A stretch of DNA of 64,000 nt. Origin: Ypsolopha sequella. Taxonomy: Eukaryota; Arthropoda; Insecta; Lepidoptera; Ypsolophidae. Below the pieces are notes generated by a model. It did not search any database and was not told the origin of the DNA. It was given only the letters and a program-made list of their open reading frames with translations. Positions 36,138 to 48,100 of this stretch are shown here, one piece after another. Both the position numbers and the translations under genes were made by a program. Location of the stretch: assembly GCA_934047225.1 (NCBI GenBank), contig OW203987.1, forward strand, positions 6,847,501-6,911,500, written 5' to 3'. Every line of letters starts with the position of its first letter. The first letter of the stretch is position 1.

Positions 36138-39100
36138 CTAATAATTAATTGATTCATACAATGATTTCATTGTAGAATACGATGCGAAGCTAAGTTATGT
36201 TAAGGGTAGGATAAAGCTAAGAAAAATGTCAAGTTAATAACAGAAAGCCTAGTAAGTAGCAGGAAATGTTATAAAAATCTAAAAGGAAGATTAGTTCTAA
36301 GACATCACACATTGCAAAAAATTATAGCAAGCTTAGAGCGACAAAAATCAAACGCAAAATATAATGATAGAATAGATCACCTTGATGCTAACTGGTGGTG
36401 TATTGGTACTTCTTGTTAATGACCTACAATAACAAACTCTTTGGTGAACGAAAGACCACAGATAACAGGTGAATAAATATATGGAATATATTTAAAGAAA
36501 ATTTCGTTTCTAATTGATTTTTTCTATCTTATAATCCTCTCTAATAACATTAAGATTAATAAATATTGTCTAAACATAGAAAAAGCTAAATTTGGAATAA
36601 AAGTATCGACGCTCAATACATACACAGTTATTCCAGTACACTGGGTGTTAAGATGAAGTTGCGAAAGCCGGAAACTGGCGATAGTACTCTTCCATACGAA
36701 AAAACTTTTACTATGGAGTCAACCCTCGAATCGCGTAAAAAATCAGCTGTTCCATAGAAAAGTTACACACCTACCCGACCAAAATGTATGAAACGACAGC
36801 TTTTTTTTTCGGATTTCTTAATTTTTTTTACTGAAAGTTGTTCGTATGGACGAGTACTATCGACAGTTTTCGGCTTCCGCAACTTAATCTTAACATCCTA
36901 TATACTATGGCATATCAAGTCCCCTTTATACTACAGTGACCACCAGTTGGGATAAAAAAGTTTGAAGTAACACTACTGCTTTAAATTCATAATAATGAAA
37001 AAAAGTTAAGTATTTTACAAAAGGCAACAAAATAAAATCTACGTTTCACAAAAAAAATCAAACAAGAAAAGAACATTATTAAAACCTGGCTATGGACAGA
37101 TGGGACCGAGTTTTTTCTTATTAACGGGTGCTAGTTTGGTTACCCCGAAAATCAATTTCATACAAGAAAAATGACCCTGTAGCATTTTTACAAACATACA
37201 CGCCCCATTTTTAAGGACAGCCATCACGCGCAAACCTCCTATCTCTAGATCTATGCGCATTACACCTAAAATTCGGGAAATTTAAATCATAACTTAATAT
37301 CAAACTGCTAAAAAACGTAAATTTAATGTTTTTTTTACCAAAAGTTTAGCGAAATGTGTTTTTATTGTTTTAGATTTAATCAAAAAATTAATAATAGTTA
37401 CGGATCGAAAATATAATCTAGATTAATGTTACCCAAAAATATCTACAATCTTGCCAAAATCGTGTTACACCTGACACAAGTTTTAAATTTTGCGCCCGCG
37501 GCGATATCCGCACGATTGTATTGTCTTCGCAAAATTCATGAAGCGAGCATATTTTAGCGAAATGAAACAGCATGACAACGAGTTGGTCGCATCGTGATGT
37601 CTGCTCTTAATCCAGAATCGTACCCGTGGTCGGTATCATCTTTCGTTAGCCAGACTTTACAAGCAGTGCAATTAAAGAAAGGTGCAAGAATAAATTTAGT
37701 TGATGAGTATGTATGATGGCAATTTTTCATATAAACAGAATTAATAATTTGTCACATTTTACGGAGTTAAACCAACCATATTAGGAAATACCACTGAGTT
37801 ATACCTATATTTTATTTATTTATTTATTTATTAGAAAAGGCACATCAACAATGTATAATTTATATATAATTTATAAGTTACATAACATTTACATAGTACC
37901 TTTTATGACTAATTATAAATGGCACAAATTTTTAGTAATTTATCAAAACCAAGTACTAAATTCGTAAAGCAAACAATATAATATTTTAAATCTGGATGCG
38001 ATAGACATTTTAACATTTTGTTAAATACCACATCTACTTATCACAATAAACAAAAATTTTCCATTATCTTAAGTTGGGAATCTGCTTTTTTTTCTTCTTC
38101 TCGTAGCGGTATGTTCGTTTGTTTGTACGCAAAACTGTTAAATAAAATCAGTAGTTGCACCTGTATTCTATTGATATTGCTCTTAAACAAAACACAGGTT
38201 ATGGTGAACTAACATGGCGGGTGTGCTTTTAACTGCGAAACCTCCTAATTCCCTTTTCTCGACTCATCTGCGGGGTGTTTTAAACTAAATTATCAATATA
38301 GTTGATCCGAACTAATTATGAAAGTATCATGACAGAAAATTAAAGTATCATGACAAGATGAAAGTATCATGACAAGATGAAAGTATCATGACAAGATGAA
38401 AGTATCATGACAAGATCAAAGTATCATGACTGAGGATGATTGTTGTGTTGCAGTTGCAGCGGGAGGGCGGCAGCCTTACCGAGCGTACGGACGAGCCATG
38501 GCGTCACCGACTGCTTCTGATTCATGGCGGATTGGACCTCGTGCAGGGCCGCGTTAAGTTGGTGGCTCAGCTCCTGGGAAAGGAACTGTATATTGAAATA
38601 TGCTCTACTGGAATTTGGTGTTTAAGTGCGGAATTAAAATGGGATTTGGAGATAAAATGTAAAAAATGTAATTTTATTCTGTACCAGAAAAGTAATCAGT
38701 TTTTTTTCTTAGGTCTTATCGACTAACTATAAAAGTTCGAGATTTTAGAGTTTGATTTTTTTTATTTCACTATGAGCTCACTTGACCATTACCGCGCCTG
38801 ATAGAAAGCTTCGATGAGATCTTCAAAAAAGCGAGAGATTGAAAGCAGAGGAGATGCAAATCGATCTGTCAAGTGACTTCCACAAAATCTACGGAAGTCG
38901 GTAACAGACGAATGATTGCCACTACGCACCTTTCCATAACTACTCTCCCGTTAAGTGAATTATAATATAATCTTCTAGAAAACTATAATTTCAAACGCGT
39001 ATGATAAAGTTATGCGTAAACGAAAAAGAGAAAAGCTGTTTAGACGTCCTAGTACCATACCTGGTTGCTGCACTGCGCCTGCACATGTGCTAACTTTACT

Positions 39101-42100
39101 TGGGCCAACTCGAGCTCCAAGTCTCTCACTCGCTGTCTCAGTCCCGCTTCTGTGTCACCCGATACTTGTGTCTCTGTCGCCTTCACTTCCTTTTCTGTAA
39201 GAGACAAGCAAGTCGTTCAGGACCAAGAACAGTAATCAAATCATATACAATGGCACCAAGTTGTACATTAAACAATTTTTACCTTCTTTGTTGTCTTTCT
39301 GTGATAATTTGACGCCGCACGGTACGCAATTTTTGACGACGTCCTGAAAAATTATAAATTAGAATGTTATGTAATTAAATTAGTAATAGACTCGATTAAG
39401 ATCAGTGAATATGTCACTATGGATAGTTTGCCACCGTCGCAGAACCGGATGGGCAATACTAAGTAGAGAATTTATAAAGCTGGAAGCATTCATACTGGCT
39501 CTGTATACGGTCCCGTTGGATACATAATGCACGTAAATAGTGTCAGCAATGTTGTTAAAAATTGTAAAACTTATATGTATGCGGACGATACGTGTATTAT
39601 GTATTCAGATACAGATGTGAAAAATATAGAAAAATGTATTCAAGAGGACTTTAATAATATACTCAAGTGGTCTCATGATAATGGCATTATTTTGAATACA
39701 GAAAAGACAAAATTTATGCATATTAGATCTCAAAGAAGCCGAGACAAGGATTTATCATTTAATATCATCGGGCACTCATACGAATGCTTCCATCAAAATA
39801 ATGTTAATTGTCAGTGTAAATGTTTACAGAAAGTAGATAAAATTAAATATTTGGGCCTTACAATAGATAAAGATATGAATTGGAAAATACATATAAAAGA
39901 AATATGTGCAAAACTCAGAATATTGTTGGCTAAGTTTAGAAATCTAAAATTTTTTGTAAACAGGTCATTGTTATACTGTATTTATCATGCACTTGTTGAA
40001 TCAGTGATCAACTACGGATTGGCTAGCTATGGTCGAACATTTCCCACTTATTTAAGTGAAATAAAAAGGCTACAGATAAGGTTTCTTAAATGCATAGTGA
40101 GTAGAAATATTAAAATAAAATGTAAAGGTGAATATGAAAATCTCTTCAAAATCTGTAGAATAATGCCAATAGATACTAGAGTAACATATGAAATAGCAAT
40201 AGAAACGTTTGGAAAACCAAATTATTTAAAAATAGTGAACCATGGCTATCCTACCCGTAGTGCCAAAAGAAATGAGACCAAATACCTAATACCTAAACAT
40301 TGTAACTACTACGGATCCCGTATGGGCATTATTATGCTACCTAAAATTTATAAAAGCTTCCCAACAGACTTCTGTGTTAATAATGTAACGAAATCTAGTT
40401 TTAAAAATAAACTCAAGCGCTTACTTTTATTTAAGACTTAATATGTCGTATAATATAGTTTTTCTTTTTCTCTTTGTTTACTTGTTAGCTACTTCTACAA
40501 AAAGTGTTTGTGTATAGTGTGAATAGTATATAATTAAAATTAAGAGCTTGCCGACAAACCGCGATAGTGGTTTGGCAAAATTGTAATAGTTTTAAGTAAT
40601 GTTTTTAGAAAAATAAACAATTCATTCATTCATTCATTCAACACATAGAAGCACTAAAACTACATATTTTATTAATTATTTTTACTGTAAGGTGTGACTC
40701 CTTGATGGTTTACGAGTTCCACTATTTTATGTTCCACATATTTCGATGAGGTAAAATTTAAACTTTTGCTAGAAACGGCCGCTTTTGACATAAGTAAAAA
40801 TTCTCGCTATAAAAAGACGTTGTTTCTGAAAACGTTGCTATGTAAAAATAGTTCATTGATATTTCTAGACATTTACTTGAGCTGATTTTCAATCATTATT
40901 TTAGCAAGAAAAAAGTATTATTTTTCTAACGCATGTTGTAACGCCTTAATATTACATATTTTATTGATCAATCAAATAGAACTTTTTAAAAACTAAATAA
41001 TAAAAAACACTGGGATTAACCTGCACTCGTATCATAATGTATAATCGCGCGCGACGCGTGTTAGTTAAGTCACACAAGTGTGAGGAGCGCGATACGATGT
41101 TTTTGCGATTAAACAGTAAGTCACCTGTGATTCAACTTAGTCGCGATTAAACACTGTGAAGTATTCATAGTTTCACTCCCCCTCTACCATGCTGAGGTAG
41201 AATAATAAAAAGAGATAGTGACACTCCCTCAGTGATGCATGTCGTGGCGATATATTTTTGTATACCTGTATAAGATGCAACTGACAATCCAATCTCGCGC
41301 AGATCTCTCTATAGTCTCTGGCCACCGCCTGGTGATGAGTGGACTCCTTTAGGGCTTCCTTCGTGGCTTCACGAGCATCGGACAGTTGCGCCTCGAGAAC
41401 ATCTTTGTCTTGTTGCAGCTGAGAGTTGATGCCTTTTAGACGCTCAAGTTCAACGTTGATTTTCTCTTTTTCTGCCGATTCTGTTTGGACAAATAAAACG
41501 TTACCAACGTTTTTGAGGGCAGCTAATGTAAATACGTACGAGCTGCATGCTTTTTTTTATTAGCTTTCGGGATAAGGAAGAGGTTTCAAGTTAAAAGTGG
41601 CTCCTCTTTACCACTCGAAATTTACATATCTACGTCCAGTGGCGTGCACAGAACTTTTTGCTGGAAAAGCAAGCAATTGGTCAAGAATAACAAAAAAAAA
41701 ATATGAAAAAATTTATACATCACTTTGAAAAAAAAAAGTTTGTATAGGAAATTTTCACTCTAGGGTAGACATTGTCTACCCTGGCGTCAAACATTTTTTT
41801 TTTTCAAAGTGATATTTTAATTTTTTCATATTTTTTTATTGTTGTTCTTGGCCAATTGTTTGCTTTTCGAGCAAAAAGTTCTGTGCACGCCACTGCTACG
41901 TCTATACTGTTGTTTATTTGGAATGTCCCTGTAGTTTATTCCAAACATCCCTGAACCCGAGAAACCCTAATCATCACATACTGTCAAGACCAAGTCAATT
42001 TATACACTTGCAGTACTATATTAGCCCCTATAGTGAAGGATATAAGATATAGGTACAAAGTCCAATATGTTTAACTTGATGTGATCTTCACTGTACGAAG

Positions 42101-45100
42101 CAATACAAAATGAGCGTTTGCTCGTGAAAACTCGCAGAAATCGACTTTTCCCAGAGATGAGACCTAGCTAGATCAATTTTTCGCCCTCGAAACCCTGTGA
42201 ATTTTATCGAAATCCTTAAAGCCGTTTTCTAGAACCCGATTACATATACAAAGTGTAACAGAAAGGTGTAACCATATTTGAAGAGCTTATTCAGTCAATG
42301 GTATAGACCAACTTTTACTACGGAACAAAACCTTTAACTTCATCATGAAAAAAAAGAGACGATCCAAACTGTACACGATGTGAGAGAGAAGAGGACCTCC
42401 TACACTTAGTCCTCGAGTGTAAAATCAACGAACAATGTAGGTTGGATTTCTTAAATGAAACTCGATGCTCTACTGGCGATTTTCTCTTCTTTCTCCATCA
42501 AATCTTAAGTTCAGGGTTCACGGTCGAATATAGAGATAGATTTGTAAGTTTCATAATAGACTCACTGAACCTTAGATCTGAATATTATAAAAACACTCAT
42601 AGTAGTAATCCCAACTGTTTTACACATTGTCCAACATTGTAATTATTTTTAAGCCGAATTATTCTTAAGATGTATGGCTTATAAAATAAATAATATTAAA
42701 AAAAAAAAAAACTAAAATCTCAAAAAAAAACTGCCCTTCCATACATTTCAGCCGAACGGCATTGCATTTTTCTATGAAAAAGTTAATTTTTTTTTCGAGA
42801 TACAGGTTTTGTTCCATAGTAAAAGTTATTCTATACCATTGACTGAATAAGCTCTTCAAATATGGTTACACCTTTCTGTTACACGTTGTATATACAAATA
42901 TTGCTCGTTTAAACTATAGAGGGGATTTGTATGTATGTAGCATATCAAGAGTGACTTCCTCACCCTTGATGAACTTCTCATACTCCAGCTGGTACTTGGC
43001 GAGCCGCTTCACCTTGACGCTGCAGGCGAGCTTCACGATCTGACGCGACGCCTCCTCCGCGCGACACTTCTTCGGCAGCGTCACTCTGAAGAACGTTACC
43101 CTTGACTTATTATTGTCTGAAGACATTAAACTTACGTGGAGAATGCGGGTTACCAATGCGAGTATTATAGAGTTAAATTAAACTTGAGGATAATTCATAA
43201 ACTTCGTCCCTCGCCCAGACGAAGGCAGTCAGTATGTGCGGAAACTGGTCGGCTGTCCCGATCGCAGTAATTATTTGTATGAATGTTGTCATTATTAGCG
43301 AAATAAAATGGCTTTACATGTCATTCCGAAGAATTCAATAACACAGAAACCAAAAATTGGCGCGTAATGTTATGACAAATGTCAAAGTGAAAATTTACCC
43401 TTTAATTTACGGCGGCGTGTAAAATATAACTGTAAAAAGTGAATTCCACATTTCTGACAAGGTTTAGGAACGACTTAGAGAATTGTTCGGAGCTCTTCGT
43501 TTTCACTCGGTTGGCCGTGGAACGGTTGACAGTTAAATTTTACATTTACCCGAACGCAACCAAAATCTGCAAAGGCACACGGTTCACACATCCTACGTGT
43601 AACCGCTGGCTACAGGAATGCAGGGCTGAAGGGATTTGAGGATTGACACTGGAAAATTGTGGGTGCACTGACCTGTGATGATGATTGTGGATGGATGCGC
43701 TGTGTGGCGTCTCTCCTTGATGGGCTGATGGAACTGGCGTTTTGGTCAGGAATGTGCAGAATGTCTTGGTGTAACGTGAACACTACACTTTCACAACCTA
43801 AAGGGTAGGTACACGATATTGTTTGGGCTGGCGGCGCGAATGTATGCACACACGTATCGTTAGGTCGACGGTTGCGGCGAAACAGCCGGCTGCGCGAGCG
43901 CGCAGACGTGCGCCTCGGGAGGCGTCTCGAGCCGAACAGGGCGAGCGAGCGGCGCTCAGCGCGCGACTCGATTCTGTCGCGAGTTAATTTCTGCGCATGC
44001 GCTGAAATGCGCATACCGTCACGCTGTGGCGTGAACATCCTGGGGGGGCCGGGGCTGCGACTCCTCTTGAGCTGAATCCAACGGCAGCCTGGCTATCTTG
44101 AACACAGGTCGTCGCAGATTTCCATGGGCTGTGTCCAGATCCACAACTTGGATCACTCCATCCTTGCCAGGCATTGTGCGGAGAATTCTCCCCAATTTCC
44201 ATTGGAGCGGAGGCAGGTCATCCTCTTTGATGAGGACCAGTCACCCACTTGAGGAGGGGAAGAAGGGGAGAGCTATTTGGAGCGGGTTTGCAGGGTATGG
44301 AGGTAGGATCTGGACCAGAGAGTCCAAAAGCGCTGAGAGAGCGCTTGAATGAGTTGAAACCGTTTAAAAGCAGATATGGGTCTGTCGTCAAAAGACTGCT
44401 CAGGTAGAGCGGTGAGCGGACGACCAATAATGAAATGTCCGGCCGTGAGAGGTTCAAAGTCCGTAGGGTCGGATGAAATTGGGCAGAGGGGTCTTGAGTT
44501 GAGTATTATTTCGTGCAGAGCGCCGAACCAAGTTATGTGCTGATTCGCGAGCTTGTGAGTGATTGCATCATTGTTTGACCTGAGGAAGTTCTGAACTTCA
44601 GTGAGCTGATTCCTAGCACCTACATAGTTTGTGCCGCAGTCTGAGCGAATGAGAACTGGAGTACCACGACGTGAGATAAAACCTAACAGGGCTCGTGCTG
44701 AGTGAAATTGACCATGTACGTCTGCTATTTTAAGTCAGACGGTTGGCAACAAAATTGGTGTGTTAGTGACGTTCACTACACGTTGTGCGGAGTTACAAGA
44801 ATTCTCTGTTGGAGTTGAAGTCATTGAGTGAAAATGAACTGAGTGTGTATGTGATGAGTGTGTGTGTGATGAGTGTGCTGAGTGCGCTGAGTGCTGGTTT
44901 CATTGAGTGAAAATGAGCTGAATGTGTATGTGATGAGTGAATGTGTGAGTGAAAATGAGCTGAGTGTGTATGTGATGAGTGAATGTGTGAGTGAAAATGA
45001 GCTGAGTGTGTATGTGCTGATTGAATGTGTGAGTGAAAATGAGCTGAGTGTGTATGTGCTGATTGAATGTGTGATGAGTGTGACTATATGTGAAAATGAA

Positions 45101-48100
45101 TTATTAAAACTTGAGCGCTACCAACTCCAACGTGCGGATAGCTTGTAACTTGCGCGGGCCGAAGTAACAAAGGTTATGTTCAAACGGAACACGGAAAATA
45201 AACCCGACAGAGAGAAAAAAATATTTTTTTTTTTTTTTAAACAACCTGTATATGAGCTGATAAACCAACGTGGAACACCCTATATGTGTACCACTAACAA
45301 TAAGATCAGAGATGAGAAGAGGATCAATACACGTTAGCTCTTGCTTACACGAACGCACATTTACAACAAAAACAAATTCTATTAATAGAACAAGATACGT
45401 ACCTACTTCGTTGGGTGTGTAAACAAACAAAGAATGTATTTACCTGGCCGAAATCGGATCTAAATGAGCGGACAATCCAATGATGCAAATCAAGCTTTGG
45501 TAACGTAATAATACGTAACCGTAAACGTACGTAACGTAATAATTATGTATACGTGGGTTTTACGTATGTGCGTAACTTACGTAAATGCACGAAATAAAGC
45601 AAATTTATACTCGCACCGAAAAAATATCTCGCAAGATAAGAAACCTATCTTTGACAATGGGCAGATTTACTAAAGATATATAGTGGACTGTAACAAACAA
45701 TTGGGCTGAATGGATATAATTATATTATCTGAGCTGAATAATAATAACAAACGGGATGAAAATGAGTTTATTCTGTGCCGGGGGCGGGGGGGGCCGGTTC
45801 TATACCGATAAATGGAATGTTCTAGGCGGCGGCGGTTCTAATTACCTACCCGCAATAGGTATTCGAGACCACAAAATATTTTTTGCCGGGAAAGGGGGCA
45901 AAATATGTAACCGGGTGAAAATGGACTGTAGTAAATCGACGGGGGCTGGTTCAAACAAAGTTACGGGCCGGCGGGGGGGAGGCGGGGGGTGATATAAACC
46001 AAAAATTTTCCGCTCGACGGACCAAAATTTTTCTTGGATTGAAAATGGACTGTAGTAAATAGAGGGGGGCTGGTTATAACGGTTCGAAGGGCCAAAATGT
46101 TTTACTACCGGCTCGAAGTGACCAAAATTCGATCCGGCCGAAGGACCAAAATGTAACCGCTGGCTACAGGAATGCAGGGCTGAAGGGATTTGAGGATTGA
46201 CACTGGAAAATTGTGGGTGCACTGACCTGTGATGATGATTGTGGATGGATGCGCTGTGTGGCGTCTCTCCTTGATGGGCTGATGGAACTGGCGTTTTGGT
46301 CAGGAATGTGCAGAATGTCTTGGTGTAACGTGAACACTACACTTTCACAACCTAAAGGGTAGGTACACGATATTGTTTGGGCTGGCGGCGCGAATGTATG
46401 CACACACGTATCGTTAGGTCGACGGTTGCGGCGAAACAGCCGGCTGCGCGAGCGCGCAGACGTGCGCCTCGGGAGGCGTCTCGAGCCGAACAGGGCGAGC
46501 GAGCGGCGCTCAGCGCGCGACTCGATTCTGTCGCGAGTTAATTTCTGCGCATGCGCTGAAATGCGCATACCGTCACGCTGTGGCGTGAACACTACGGGTT
46601 CCGTATTAATTGATTTTGCATAACGTCACACATACCTACAAAACTAATTAGCCCAGTTTCGGGTGGACGAACAGTCAGACACCAATTCTTCGTTTATGGG
46701 TTTTACTTATAATGATACATATATCAAAATGTTTCTCGTATTTACCTGAAATATTTGAGTATGCCTTCAAAGTCGTGCGCCAAAAGATCTTTCCGCGAGC
46801 GCGAGAGCAGCGCAATCGCAACTTGGAACAACGTGTCCATGCCTTGCAGTAGGAAAACATCCAGTATGTGGTACACCTGTGATCACATTGAGGAAATATT
46901 ACTATAATTGGAGTCTACAGTGTGTTTGGGGAGAGTTGATAAATATTATGAAAACGTCTCGCAATAGCGACTGTATCGTAATCTGTATGACGGGTGTCGC
47001 TTATTGCCACACGCACACAGTTTTGTAGTACGAGGCTCGCAGCTGTCGTCAAGCGCGAGGCGATGGAATGCGCTTCGAAGGTGTCGTCCGGCCGCAAATT
47101 CAAATTTTAACGAGTTTAGAAACCCTGCTTTTAGTTTGTTTTTATCAACTCTCGCCGAACAGACTTGATAGAACTGTAAATAGGAGTAATAAAGGAACGC
47201 GCATGCCCAGCTTTCAAAAAGAATTCCCGTCATTGCGGGAATATTTCTTTATTTATATGGAAATATGACATTATTGTAATAAATTTTATATAAGAATTTT
47301 TTTTCTCTGAACAGTGCTAATAGTACATTACGATACGAGAGCGATGAAACGTTTTCTGACGAGTGTGAGTTTGCGGCACGAGCCGAAGGCGAGTGCTGCA
47401 ATCACACGAGTCGAGAAAAAGTTTCTCGCACGAGTTTCGTATAATTTTTTATAGTACAAGTGCGGAAAATGCCGACTTTACGCACGCGGTAAAGTGGTCA
47501 TTTTACGCACGGTGTGCTATAAAGACTTTTGTAGGGTCATGAACCCCCTGACCGCCCCTCTGAATACGCACCTGATTAAAGGAACCTCTCAAGTAGCGTA
47601 AACTGAGATACAACCACTCATTACTCCAAAATTGCCCGGCGCACCATGGACAATTAGGCCAAAACATTTCATTTTTTGTTGTCTTTGGTAGAGAGAAAAT
47701 AACGCCGGTTCCGACATGTTTTTGTACAAACTTGACTATATACATCTAACACCCGCTTAAAAGTGATTCCTATCACCGCGTGGTGTAGGCTTACCCAATC
47801 AGAGCGCGTTAAAGTTGGCGAAATATATTTCGAACAAACCAACAAAGTGTCATTTCGCCTCTTTGGGGTTAGTTCCTCTGTGGACCTCACTCACCAGTGG
47901 CAACGGGAACCGTGCAGTGAACACGGTGAGGAACCACTGAGACGCGAACATATGCGGCTCCACGCCCAGCTCCATGAAGTGGGCGCGCAAGTCGTTCAGT
48001 TGCTCCTGGAATTGCGTTTACATATTTTACACTTGTAACATGTGCGATGGTTATAATGAAACTTTATTCAAAGTATCGTGAGTGGTTAAAAATGACCTGT

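Larger units (their letters stand above)
43598..46591 (-). mobile_element. BEL/Pao-derived non-autonomous element, copy 2
   Basis: A complete 2,994-bp insertion on the minus strand with 440-bp LTRs and target duplication CTACG (43,593-43,597 and 46,592-46,596). I found no difference between its two LTRs. It lies in the RabGAP1 intron between exons g and h, in the same orientation as the gene. It keeps a segment of about 54 bp in the integrase region that the other insertions lack, so it represents a less deleted subfamily. The integrase frame is broken by other changes. Confidence 0.93.

Noticed and set aside
42442..42642. 66-codon frame as a possible host gene
   Set aside because: It continues upstream into a C-x2-C...H...C zinc-knuckle and ends in poly(A), so it is the tail of a LINE.
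43610..44038. 142-codon minus-strand frame, also present at 46,164-46,592
   Set aside because: This is the translation of an LTR, identical in both LTRs of one element; not an independent gene.
47330..47520. Possible promoter-like CpG/GCACGAG-rich stretch in an intron
   Set aside because: Short self-complementary motifs suggest a degenerate MITE; no core promoter elements or downstream coding start were seen.
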